Shown: piece after piece, positions 6,061 through 12,549 of the stretch
How positions within the stretch are numbered: position 1 is the stretch's first letter
Layout: every line of letters starts with the position of its first letter
Origin: an uncultured Oscillibacter sp.
GTDB lineage: Bacteria > Bacillota > Clostridia > Oscillospirales > Oscillospiraceae
Length of the DNA stretch: 16,226 nucleotides
Assembly (NCBI GenBank): GCA_910585165.1
Contig: CAJUBX010000052.1
Coordinates: 1 to 16,226 of the forward strand
Direction: 5' to 3'
The notes under the pieces: model-generated
The model's database searches: none
What the model saw: the letters and a program-made list of their open reading frames with translations, nothing else
Told to the model about the DNA's origin: nothing
Translations under genes and position numbers: made by a program

Positions 6061-8703
6061 TCATTCCTCCTTCTGCTTTTCCGCCTTTTCCATGGCGGCC
6101 CGCAGGGCCCCGTGGCCGTGGCGGTTGTTCTGCTCCAGAATTTGGGCGATGCGGCCCTGGACGGCCTCCACCTCCTCCCGGAAGGCGGAGGCCGAAAGGC
6201 GCAGGGCCCCGTGGCCCAGAATGATCAGCTGCTCCGGCCCGTCGGAGGTGGCCACCCGCACCCGGCAGCGCTTTCCCAGCTCGTAGGTGGCCCGCTCGAT
6301 ATACGCGTCCGCCGTCTCCGCCTCCTTGGTGTAGACCACGCGGATGTTGTGGTACTTCTCCACGGACCCCTGGCCGCCCCGGACCTTGTACGCGTCGAAG
6401 ACGGCGATGACCCGGCACATGCGGCAGCCCTGATAGTTGCAAAGAAGGTCGCACAGGGCCTTCCGGGCCGCGTCCAGGCTCTCCCGTGCCATGGCTTTCA
6501 GCTCGTCCCAGGCGAAGATGATGTTATACCCGTCCACCAGCAGGTACTCCGGCCCGGTGGGGGGAGGAGCGGAGCGGCCCGCCGGGGCGGGGGATTGGGC
6601 GGGCCTCCGGGGGGCCCTGGGCGGCAGGAAGTCCCGGCGCTTCACCGGGCCGTAGGTCCGCTCGAAGATGGCCTGGAGCTCCTTATCCTGTTCGATGGTC
6701 CCGGCGTAGGCGGCGCTCCGGCGGGCCTCCGGGTCCCCGGCCTCCTCCGGGGGAGGGGCGTTCAGCCGCAGTCCGCTTTCCACGTGGGCGTGGGCGGGCA
6801 CGTCCCGCCACTTCACCGTATAGCCCGCGCCATGGGCGCAGAAGACGGAGTCCGCCGTGTTCTCCACGTCCCGCTCCGCGTCGTAGCCCAGGGAGGCAAT
6901 CACGGACTCCGCGTCGCCGCAGGGGCGGTATCCGGCGGGGCGGAGGCTCAGGCGGCCCCGGCCCCGGGTGTAGGCGGCCAGCTCCCGGGCGTAGTCCCCC
7001 ATGGCGGCCACCGGGGCCTCCCCGGTGAGGACGGCCTCGTCCCCCAGGGTTTCCGGGGGCTCCGTTTCGCCGCCCATCTGCTGCACGTCGTTCAGGGCCC
7101 GGCCCAGCTGGGCCCCCGGCAGCTCCAGGCGGAAGGCGTACCAGGGCTCCAGAAGAACGCTCTCGGCGCCCATAAGCCCCTGGCGCACCGCCCGGTAGAC
7201 AGCCTGGCGGAAGTCGCCGCCCTCGGTGTGCTTCTCGTGGGCCCGGCCCGCCGTCAGGGTCAGCTTCATGTCCGTAATGGGGGAGCCGGTGAGGACCCCC
7301 AGGTGGGGTTTTTCCCGCAGGTGGGTTAAAATCAGCCGCTGCCAGCGGCCCTCCAGCATATCCTCCGGGCAGGCGGAGGCGAAGCGCAGGCCCGTCCCCC
7401 GGGGCAGGGGCTCCAGAAGCAGGTGGACCTCGGCGTAGTGCCGCAGGGGCTCAAAATGCCCCACCCCTTCCACGGCCTTGGCGATGGTCTCCCGGTACAC
7501 CACCCGGCCCGCGCCGAAGCGGGCCTCAATACCAAAGCGCTCTTGCAGGCGGCGCTGCAAAATCTCCGTCTGAACCTCGCCCATCAGCTGGACGCGGAGG
7601 ACGCCCCCCTCCTGGGACACCCGGAGCTGGGGGTCCTCCTCCTCCAAAAGCCGCAGGGCCTTCAGGGCGGCGGAGGGGTCCGCCTCCGTCTCCATCTGAT
7701 AGGCCAGCACCGGCTCCAGAACCGGCGCGGTCCAGGCGGTCTCAAAGCCCAACCCCTGGCCGGGGAGGGCCCGGCTGAGGCCCGTGACGGCTATGACGGT
7801 TCCGGCCTCGGCCCTCTCCAAAGGGCGGAACTTCGCCCCGGAGTAGAGGCGGAGCTGGTCCGCCTTTTCCTCCCAAATCTCCTCCTCCGGCGTTTCGGGG
7901 CGGCGGTTGGTGAGAAGGTCCTTGGGCCGCAGGGCGCCGCCGGTAATTTTCATCCAGACAAGCCGGGCCCCCCGCTCGTCCCGGGAGACCTTGAAGACCC
8001 GGGCGCCGAATTCCTCCGGGTAAGCCCGCAAAGGCGCATAACGGCCCAGGGCCTCCAGCAGGGCCTCCACTCCCTCCAGCCTCAGCGCGGAGCCGAAAAA
8101 GCAGGGGAACAGCTTCCGCCGCCATATGAGGTCCGCCAGGTCCTCCTCCGAAAGGGCCCCGGTCTCCAGATACCGCTCCAAAAGGGCCTCCTCGCCGCAC
8201 ATGGCGGCCTCCTCCGCCAGACGGTCCGGCGGCAGGGAGAAGTCCGTGCAGCCGCCGTCCAGGCGGCGTTTCAGCTCCTCCAGGAGCCTGCCCCGGTCCG
8301 CCCCCGCCAGGTCCATCTTGTTGACGAACAGGAACACCGGAACCCCGTACCGCTCCAAAAGCCGCCAGAGGGTCCGGGTGTGGGCCTGGATGCCGTCGGG
8401 GCCGCTGACCACTAAAACCGCGCAGTCCAGCACCTGGAGGACCCGCTCCGCCTCGGCGGAGAAGTCCACGTGGCCGGGGGTGTCCAGCAGCGTGACGGAC
8501 AACTCCCCCAGGCTCAGCTCCGCCTGCTTGGAGAAGATGGTGATGCCCCGCTCCCGCTCCATGTGGTCGGTATCCAAAAACGCGTCCCGGTGGTCCACCC
8601 GGCCCAGGCGGCGGATGGCCCCGCTCTGGTACAGCAGGGCCTCAGAGAGGGTGGTTTTCCCCGCGTCCACGTGGGCCAGAACGCCCATGACCAGTTTTTT
8701 CAT
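6061..8703 (-). CDS. TetM/EF-G-like translational GTPase fused to a YacP/Rae1-type NYN nuclease domain (880 aa)
   Basis: The N-terminal two-thirds is a translation-factor GTPase of the ribosomal protection (TetM/TetO) branch: G1 AHVDAGKT at 10-17, ERGITI at 51-56, DTPGH at 74-78, NKMD at 128-131, followed by EF-G-like domains II-V to about residue 660. A Pro/Arg-rich linker (about 665-715) leads to a YacP-like NYN domain from about 719: YLLVDGYNIIFAWDEL, VIAVFDAYKV, ETADAYIE and VATSDGPEQ carry the conserved acidic residues (Asp724, 770, 799, 821). TetM is about 640 aa, so the extra ~220 aa is the fusion. Bacillus YacP (Rae1) is known to cut mRNA in the ribosomal A site, so a ribosome-targeted nuclease is a reasonable inference. 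The start is the ATG at 8703, overlapping the previous stop as ATGA; upstream in-frame codons are translated acyltransferase antiframe. Real tetracycline resistance is not shown. Confidence 0.9.
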   Translation of the reverse strand: MKKLVMGVLAHVDAGKTTLSEALLYQSGAIRRLGRVDHRDAFLDTDHMERERGITIFSKQAELSLGELSVTLLDTPGHVDFSAEAERVLQVLDCAVLVVSGPDGIQAHTRTLWRLLERYGVPVFLFVNKMDLAGADRGRLLEELKRRLDGGCTDFSLPPDRLAEEAAMCGEEALLERYLETGALSEEDLADLIWRRKLFPCFFGSALRLEGVEALLEALGRYAPLRAYPEEFGARVFKVSRDERGARLVWMKITGGALRPKDLLTNRRPETPEEEIWEEKADQLRLYSGAKFRPLERAEAGTVIAVTGLSRALPGQGLGFETAWTAPVLEPVLAYQMETEADPSAALKALRLLEEEDPQLRVSQEGGVLRVQLMGEVQTEILQRRLQERFGIEARFGAGRVVYRETIAKAVEGVGHFEPLRHYAEVHLLLEPLPRGTGLRFASACPEDMLEGRWQRLILTHLREKPHLGVLTGSPITDMKLTLTAGRAHEKHTEGGDFRQAVYRAVRQGLMGAESVLLEPWYAFRLELPGAQLGRALNDVQQMGGETEPPETLGDEAVLTGEAPVAAMGDYARELAAYTRGRGRLSLRPAGYRPCGDAESVIASLGYDAERDVENTADSVFCAHGAGYTVKWRDVPAHAHVESGLRLNAPPPEEAGDPEARRSAAYAGTIEQDKELQAIFERTYGPVKRRDFLPPRAPRRPAQSPAPAGRSAPPPTGPEYLLVDGYNIIFAWDELKAMARESLDAARKALCDLLCNYQGCRMCRVIAVFDAYKVRGGQGSVEKYHNIRVVYTKEAETADAYIERATYELGKRCRVRVATSDGPEQLIILGHGALRLSASAFREEVEAVQGRIAQILEQNNRHGHGALRAAMEKAEKQKEE

Positions 8704-9446
8704 ACCCGTCCTCCCGTCATGAACGCATGGCCCGCCGCAAGCAGGGCGTAAATCACCGGCTGGTGGAGCATGTAGAGGAAAAGGGACCGCCGCCCCAGGG
8801 CCGCCGCCAGGGGGAAGCGCCGGGTCTCCCGGACCTCCTCCGGCCGGAGGCGGAACAAAAACCACCCGGTGAGAAACAGGAAGAACCAGGGCAGGAGGGG
8901 GAAATAGTCCGTGGAGAAGAAGTCCGCCGGAGGGAAGCCCAGCAGGGCGGTGAGATGGCTGCGGTACAGCCCCTTCGGCAGGGCGGCGAGGCGGGTCCCC
9001 TCAAAGCCCAGGAACCCGGCGTTTATGTCCCGGGCCAGCAGGAAGAAAAGGAAGCTCCCCGCCGCCCCCGCCCGGGCGGGAAGGCGCTTCAGCGCCGGGG
9101 CCAGGGGAACCAGCAGCATGGCCGAGGCCCCCAGAAGGGTCAGCACGCCGCAGTAAACCAGGTTCCCGGGCATGAACGCCCAGGTGACGGCGGTGATGAG
9201 CGCGCCGCAGAGGAACACCTCCAGCCCCCGGCGAAGCTGCCGGCGGCCCAGGGCCCAGCAGTAGCCGGAGAGGAGGATGAAGGTCCAGCAGATGCTCTGC
9301 TGCCAGACGTGGGCGGCAAAGCCGTGATACCAGGGCCAGTCCAGGCCGAAGAGGTAAACCAGGTCCCAGGCGGCGTGGTAGAGGAGCATGCTGAGGAGGG
9401 CAAAGCCCCGGATGGCGTCCAGGATTTGATAACGGCGGCGTTCCAC
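8700..9446 (-). CDS. DUF1624/HGSNAT-like membrane acyltransferase (248 aa, GTG start)
   Basis: This is an integral membrane protein with about six to seven hydrophobic segments. It opens with a cytoplasmic RRRYQILDAIRGFALLSMLL, and YHAAWDLVYLF follows. The LDxxRGxA(L/I)xxMxxYH pattern with WDL is typical of the DUF1624 / heparan-alpha-glucosaminide N-acetyltransferase-like family, which is thought to move acyl groups across the membrane to sugars. The actual substrate is unknown. There is no in-frame ATG before the first membrane helix; the start is GTG at 9446, with AAAGGAGG 6 nt upstream, just after the proS terminator. Its stop overlaps the GTPase start by 4 nt. No promoter is visible in the 59-nt gap to proS, so it probably relies on read-through. 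It ends with a family-like SLFLYMLHQPVIYALL segment. Confidence 0.85.
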   Translation of the reverse strand: MERRRYQILDAIRGFALLSMLLYHAAWDLVYLFGLDWPWYHGFAAHVWQQSICWTFILLSGYCWALGRRQLRRGLEVFLCGALITAVTWAFMPGNLVYCGVLTLLGASAMLLVPLAPALKRLPARAGAAGSFLFFLLARDINAGFLGFEGTRLAALPKGLYRSHLTALLGFPPADFFSTDYFPLLPWFFLFLTGWFLFRLRPEEVRETRRFPLAAALGRRSLFLYMLHQPVIYALLAAGHAFMTGGRV

Positions 9447-9470
9447 GGCAGTCCTCCTTTCAGGGTTCTT

Positions 9471-9498
9471 AAAAAGGGGGAGCGGCGCTCCCCCTTTT
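9471..9498 (-). terminator. Rho-independent terminator of proS
   Basis: There is a perfect 12-bp stem (9472-9483 with 9487-9498) with a 3-nt loop. The 3' arm ends in TTTT and continues TAAGAAC on the minus strand. It begins 8 nt after the proS stop. The acyltransferase Shine-Dalgarno follows within about 15 nt, so some read-through is likely. Confidence 0.9.
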
Positions 9499-9505
9499 CC
9501 GGTAC

Positions 9506-10939
9506 TCAATACGCAACGCCCCAGTAGATGTCGGTGACGCACTTTTTGCCGCACACAGGGCACACGCCCTCCGTGCCGCTCTGCTCCAGGGGCATGCAGC
9601 GGGAGGTGACGCCCGCCCGCTCCTTCATGGCAAGCTCGCACTCCAAAGAGCCGCACCACTTGGAGCGGAGGAAGCCGCCCTTGCCTTCGGCGATGGCCTT
9701 GGCCTCCTCGGGGGTGGAGATGTCGAAGGTGTTGTCCTCCCGGTTTTGAAGGGCCATGGCGTACATGCTGTCATGCACCGCGTCCAGCAGCTTCTTCACC
9801 GTTTCCTCCAGCTCTCCCAGGGGGACGAATGTCTTCTCCCCGGTGTCCCGGCGGGCGATGACACACTGGTTCTTCTCCATGTCCTTGGGGCCGATCTCAA
9901 CACGCAGGGGCACGCCCTTCATCTCGTACTCGGCGAACTTCCAGCCGGGAGAGTTGTCGCTGTCGTCCATTTTGGAGCGGATTCCGGCGGCCTTCAGCCG
10001 GTCCCGGAGGGCCGCCGCCGCGTCCAGCACGCCGGGCTTATGGGCCGCCACGGGGATGACCACCGCCTGGATGGGGGCCACCCGGGGGGGCAGAACCAGG
10101 CCGTTGTCGTCGCCGTGGGTCATGATGATGCCGCCGATGGTCCGGGTGGAATAGCCCCAGGAGGTCTCAAAGGGCGTCACCTGGCGGTTGTCCTTGTCCG
10201 TATAGGTAATGCCGAAGGCCCGGGCGAAGCCGTCGCCGAAGAAGTGGCTGGTGCCGTTCTGGAGGGCCTTGTGGTCGTACATCATGCACTCAAGAGTATA
10301 GGTCCGCTCCGCTCCGGCGAACTTTTCCTTGTCCGTTTTGAGGCCCTTCAAAACCGGCATGGCCAGCACGTTTTCGCACACGTCCGCGTAGACCTCCAGC
10401 ATCTGCTCCGTCCGCTGGATGGCCTCCTCCGCCGTGGCGTGAAGGGTGTGGCCCTCCTGCCAGAGGAACTCCCGGTGGCGGAGGAAGGGGCGGGAGGTCT
10501 TCTCCCACCGCAGCACACTGCACCACTGGTTATAGAGAAGGGGCAGGTCCCGCCAGGAGTGGACGATTTTCGACCAGTGGTCGCAGAACACGGTCTCGCT
10601 GGTGGGGCGGACGCAGAGGCGCTCCTCCAGCTTTTCGCTGCCGCCCATGGTGATCCAGGCGCACTCCGGGGCGAAGCCCTCCACATGGTCCTTCTCTTTC
10701 TGGAGGAGGCTCTCCGGGATGAGGACGGGAAGATACACGTTCTCCACGCCCGTCTCCTTAAACCGCTTGTCCATCTCCCGCTGGATGTTCTCCCAGATGG
10801 CGTAGCCGTAGGGACGGTAGATGAACATGCCCTTGACGGAGGTATAGTCGATGAGCTTCGCCTTTTTGCACACGTCGGTATACCACTGGGCGAAGTCCAC
10901 GTCCCGGGGGGTGATGGCGTCCACTTGTCTCTTATCCAT
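9506..10939 (-). CDS. proS: Prolyl-tRNA synthetase, short archaeal/eukaryote-like type (477 aa)
   Basis: This enzyme charges tRNA-Pro with proline in the cytoplasm. The 477-aa length and layout fit the ProS type without the bacterial editing insertion. Seen are a class II core with LCVRPTSETVFCDHW, motif 2 in FLRHREFLWQEGHT, motif 3 region with WGYSTRTIGGIIMTHGDD, an anticodon-binding domain (VVIPVAAHKPGVLDAAAALRD onwards), and the extra C-terminal Cys-rich zinc-type domain (CGSLECELAMKE, then CPVCGKKC) ending in a C-terminal Tyr, as the type demands. The start is MDKRQVDAITPRDVDFAQWY at 10939, with AGGAAAGGA upstream; an ATG 14 codons earlier lies inside the promoter leader and is unlikely. 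It has its own strong promoter and terminator. The leader is only about 40 nt, so there is no T-box. Confidence 0.97.
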   Translation of the reverse strand: MDKRQVDAITPRDVDFAQWYTDVCKKAKLIDYTSVKGMFIYRPYGYAIWENIQREMDKRFKETGVENVYLPVLIPESLLQKEKDHVEGFAPECAWITMGGSEKLEERLCVRPTSETVFCDHWSKIVHSWRDLPLLYNQWCSVLRWEKTSRPFLRHREFLWQEGHTLHATAEEAIQRTEQMLEVYADVCENVLAMPVLKGLKTDKEKFAGAERTYTLECMMYDHKALQNGTSHFFGDGFARAFGITYTDKDNRQVTPFETSWGYSTRTIGGIIMTHGDDNGLVLPPRVAPIQAVVIPVAAHKPGVLDAAAALRDRLKAAGIRSKMDDSDNSPGWKFAEYEMKGVPLRVEIGPKDMEKNQCVIARRDTGEKTFVPLGELEETVKKLLDAVHDSMYAMALQNREDNTFDISTPEEAKAIAEGKGGFLRSKWCGSLECELAMKERAGVTSRCMPLEQSGTEGVCPVCGKKCVTDIYWGVAY

Positions 10940-10984
10940 AACATTTAGTTCCTTTCCTGTATGAGGTTCCAAAATAACCATATC

Positions 10985-11013
10985 ATTTTATCCGCCCGGG
11001 GCGGGATTGTCAA
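10985..11013 (-). promoter_or_regulatory. Sigma-A promoter of proS
   Basis: On the minus strand: TTGACA (11013-11008), a 17-nt spacer, and TAAAAT (10990-10985). The transcript would start about 40 nt before the proS ATG. The spacer contains a 13-nt perfect inverted repeat (CCGCCC G GGGCGG), which could be an operator or chance in GC-rich DNA. Confidence 0.9.
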
Positions 11014-11037
11014 CTGTTTCAGGGGGATTCCGGCCTC

Positions 11038-11787
11038 TCACCGCCCCGGAAGGGGGAAGGACCGCAGAATCACCCGCCCGAAGCACACCAGGGACCGCCC
11101 CCCGGCGGAGGAGAGCACCACGTCCGCGTCCGCCCGGGCCCGGTTCAGGGAAAAGAGGTAGACGATTCCCGCCGGGTCCTTATAGTACTGCTTGCAGAAA
11201 ACGTCCCCGTCCACGCAGAAAATTCCCACGTCCCCCGCCTTCAGGGGGTCCCGGTTCACGTAAACCACGGAGCCGTCGGCGATGTAGGGGGCCATGGAGT
11301 CCCCCTGAATCCGCACGCCGAACTCCGCCGCCGGGGGCACGTCACCCTTTACGGGAATGTAGTCGAAATCCTCCCCGAAGGCCGGGGCGGCGTACCCGGC
11401 GGCGGCGGGGGTCCGGTACAGGGGAATCCGCCTGGGCTCCGCCGTCCCGGGGCCCGCCTCCGCCTCGTCCCGGTAAGCGCACAGGGCCTCCACCATGGTC
11501 CGCACCGTCTCCCGGCCCAGGGCGGACAGGCCCCGGTAGTCCTCCAGCAGCTTCCGCTCCCTTGGGTCCAGGAGCTGCTTGTTGTGGCGGAAGCTGTCCT
11601 GAAAGAGCGTGTTGGGGTCCGTCTCCAGGGAGTCGAACAGCCGGAGCATGATTTCCTCCTTGGGAAAGCTGACCCCGGTCTCATAGTTTCCCACGGCGGA
11701 GGGGGAGACCCCCAAAAGCGCCGCCAGCTCCGCCCGGGTCATATCCAATTCCCCCCGGCGGGCCCGCATCCTCTCCCCGAACGACAT
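11038..11787 (-). CDS. XRE-family HTH repressor with S24 (LexA/CI-like) self-cleaving domain (249 aa)
   Basis: The N-terminal 60 residues form a Cro/CI-type helix-turn-helix (MTRAELAALLGVSPSAVGNYETG). A linker follows, then a peptidase S24 domain: an Ala-Gly cleavage site in AAAGYAAP (Ala130-Gly131), the Ser164 nucleophile in QGDSMAPYI and the Lys199 base in FCKQYYK, 35 residues apart as in LexA/CI. Such repressors cut themselves when bound to RecA filaments after DNA damage. This is not LexA itself, which has a winged-helix N-terminus. The start at 11787 is set by AAGGAGGG 6 nt upstream; an in-frame ATG 18 codons earlier lies beyond the promoter -10. It faces a divergent promoter across a perfect palindrome and likely controls both. 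No phage or ICE genes lie nearby, so it may be a domesticated or remnant element regulator. Confidence 0.92.
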   Translation of the reverse strand: MSFGERMRARRGELDMTRAELAALLGVSPSAVGNYETGVSFPKEEIMLRLFDSLETDPNTLFQDSFRHNKQLLDPRERKLLEDYRGLSALGRETVRTMVEALCAYRDEAEAGPGTAEPRRIPLYRTPAAAGYAAPAFGEDFDYIPVKGDVPPAAEFGVRIQGDSMAPYIADGSVVYVNRDPLKAGDVGIFCVDGDVFCKQYYKDPAGIVYLFSLNRARADADVVLSSAGGRSLVCFGRVILRSFPLPGR

Positions 11788-11812
11788 TCCCGTCCCTCCT
11801 TCCGTTTTCCCC

Positions 11813-11841
11813 ATCTTACCAGCCCTGAAAAGTTCTGTCAA
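11813..11841 (-). promoter_or_regulatory. Sigma-A promoter of the XRE/S24 repressor
   Basis: On the minus strand: TTGACA (11841-11836), a 17-nt spacer, and TAAGAT (11818-11813), placing transcription start about 20 nt before the repressor ATG. The -35 box lies 3 nt from the edge of the 23-bp palindrome. Confidence 0.85.
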
Positions 11842-11844
11842 TCG

Positions 11845-11867
11845 TTTTTACAAGAAACTTGTAAAAA
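11845..11867. promoter_or_regulatory. Perfect 23-bp palindromic operator between divergent promoters
   Basis: TTTTTACAAG-AAA-CTTGTAAAAA has perfect 10-bp arms with a 3-nt centre. It lies exactly between two back-to-back -35 boxes (11836-11841 minus, 11873-11878 plus). The half-site ACAAG/CTTGT and the position are what is expected of a dimeric XRE repressor that controls both directions. Binding is inferred. Confidence 0.85.
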
Positions 11868-11872
11868 TCCTC

Positions 11873-11901
11873 TTGACATACTCGAACAAATGTGCTATTT
11901 T
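11873..11901 (+). promoter_or_regulatory. Divergent sigma-A promoter with LexA-box-like spacer
   Basis: On the plus strand: TTGACA (11873-11878), 17-nt spacer, TATTTT (11896-11901). The spacer and first -10 base include CGAACAAATGTGCT (11883-11896), which matches the Gram-positive SOS (DinR/LexA) box CGAACRNRYGTTYG at 12 of 14 positions. It points into about 370 bases with no convincing protein-coding gene. Confidence 0.7.
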
Positions 11902-11993
11902 AGATTTGCCGCCAAGATTCTTGTTACCCCGCCCAGTCCGTCAACTCCCGCCATGTTTCCGGCAGAGCCGGAGACGAACCCGCCCCCGCCCCA

Positions 11994-12165
11994 TAAAAAA
12001 TCGCCTGCGACCCGGCAACAGCGGTTCGCAGGTGAAGAAAAAACGGTTTTTCCCCGGTTTGCAGCCTCCTGCTTTCCGTCCTTCGTTCCCCGTAAGAAAA
12101 TCACCTGCGGACCCAGCACAGCGGTCCGCAGGTGAAAGGGAAAGCAGTTTTCTCCTCGGTTTGCA
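11994..12165 (+). repeat. Two tandem ~72-bp hairpin-bearing repeats, possible small RNA
   Basis: Copy A is 11994-12064 and copy B 12093-12165; they align over their full length at roughly three-quarters identity. Each runs: T plus A-rich start, a CACCTGCG-type stem around an (A)CAGC loop, an A-rich stretch, a T-rich stretch, and GGTTTGCA. Copy B has a perfect 12-bp stem (CACCTGCGGACC with GGTCCGCAGGTG); copy A keeps the fold with a G-T wobble and a bulge. On the plus strand they lie downstream of the promoter at 11873. On the minus strand each hairpin is followed by ATTTT, so they could instead act as tandem terminators. Strand and function are unresolved. Confidence 0.6.
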
Positions 12166-12218
12166 TTTAAAACCAAATCGAAGCTGGCGGCTTTGATTTG
12201 GAAAGGAGGAGCAGCGGA

Positions 12219-12263
12219 ATGAGCGCGCTCCGGCTTTTGAAAAAAAGCCGGAGCAAGCGATAG
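12219..12263 (+). CDS. Possible 14-aa basic peptide ORF (MSALRLLKKSRSKR)
   Basis: ATG is preceded by AAAGGAGG with 9-nt spacing, and the frame ends at TAG after 14 codons. The peptide is strongly basic. The coding bases coincide with a perfect 12-bp hairpin (12227-12238 with 12243-12254, GAAA loop) and with part of the tRNA terminator on the other strand. It could be a leader peptide, a relict start of a lost gene, or a chance Shine-Dalgarno. No homology can be claimed. Confidence 0.3.
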   Translation: MSALRLLKKSRSKR

Positions 12264-12275
12264 AACGCTTGCTCC
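12240..12275 (-). terminator. Rho-independent terminator of the tRNA-Thr/tRNA-Tyr unit
   Basis: On the minus strand: stem GGAGCAAGCG/CGCTTGCTCC (12275-12266 with 12259-12250), 6-nt loop, then GGC and seven T (12246-12240). It begins 4 nt after the CCA end of tRNA-Tyr. Confidence 0.93.
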
Positions 12276-12279
12276 GACG

Positions 12280-12363
12280 TGGTGGGGGAGGGTGGATTCG
12301 AACCACCGAAGCCGAAGCAACAGATTTACAGTCTGCCCCATTTGACCGCTCTGGAACTCCCCC
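12280..12363 (-). tRNA. tRNA-Tyr (GTA), CCA encoded
   Basis: This is an 84-nt class II tRNA. The acceptor GGGGGAG pairs with CTCCCCC, the anticodon stem-loop GACTGTAAATC has anticodon GTA, there is a long variable arm (TGCTTCGGCTTCGG region), the T arm is GGTGGTTCGAATCCACC, and CCA is encoded. A long variable arm is normal for bacterial tRNA-Tyr. It lies 17 nt downstream of tRNA-Thr in the same transcript. Confidence 0.97.
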
Positions 12364-12380
12364 ATGTCATTATGAAATTG

Positions 12381-12456
12381 TGGAGCTGGTGGACGGACTC
12401 GAACCCCCGGCCTGCTGATTACAAATCAGCTGCTCTACCAACTGAGCTACACCAGC
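12381..12456 (-). tRNA. tRNA-Thr (TGT), CCA encoded
   Basis: This is a 76-nt tRNA. The acceptor GCTGGTG pairs with CACCAGC, the D arm is GCTCAGTTGGTAGAGC, the anticodon arm GCTGA-TTTGTAA-TCAGC has anticodon TGT, the T arm is CCGGGGGTTCGAGTCCGTC, then discriminator T and CCA. It is the first gene of the two-tRNA unit. Confidence 0.97.
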
Positions 12457-12475
12457 AGTTCCAACAGCAGTGTTT

Positions 12476-12504
12476 ATTCTAGCAGACGGATTTCCGTTTG
12501 TCAA
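12476..12504 (-). promoter_or_regulatory. Sigma-A promoter of the tRNA unit
   Basis: On the minus strand: TTGACA (12504-12499), 17-nt spacer, TAGAAT (12481-12476). Transcription would start about 12 nt before tRNA-Thr. Confidence 0.93.
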
Positions 12505-12549
12505 CAAAAATTTTCCCGCTTTTCACGTTTTTTTAAAGGAGAGGATTTC

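Larger units (their letters stand above)
11902..12279. other. Intergenic stretch with structured repeats, no clear protein gene
   Basis: This interval follows the divergent + promoter and ends at the tRNA-Tyr 3' end. It holds a small hairpin TCCGGC-AGA-GCCGGA (near 11958), two copies of a ~72-bp hairpin repeat, a larger hairpin around CCAAATC...GATTTGG (12173-12201), a 14-codon ORF with a strong Shine-Dalgarno, and the tRNA terminator. A 60-codon frame starting at 11953 lacks a ribosome binding site and reads through the repeats, so I do not call it. Confidence 0.6.

Noticed and set aside
5437..7329. A 630-codon open frame on the plus strand across the signal peptidase and GTPase genes
   Set aside because: It is the mirror of strongly recognisable minus-strand proteins in GC-rich DNA; its translation is low-complexity Gly/Pro/Arg/Ala with no motif, and it has no ribosome binding site.
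6061..8703. A plain tetracycline-resistance gene
   Set aside because: Likeness to TetM supports a ribosome-binding GTPase only. The NYN fusion and chromosomal operon setting argue against assuming drug resistance.
10940..10980. T-box leader for proS
   Set aside because: The promoter leaves only about 40 nt of leader, and no T-box core or specifier stem is present.
11038..11787. The chromosomal lexA
   Set aside because: The N-terminus is an XRE helix-turn-helix, not the LexA winged helix, though the S24 domain is shared.
11953..12135. A 60-codon plus-strand protein downstream of the divergent promoter
   Set aside because: No Shine-Dalgarno, a proline-rich start, and the frame simply reads through the two hairpin repeats.
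12482..12498. ACGGATTTCCGT in the tRNA promoter spacer as an operator
   Set aside because: The arms are only 5 bp, and tRNA promoters are seldom controlled by such operators; likely chance.
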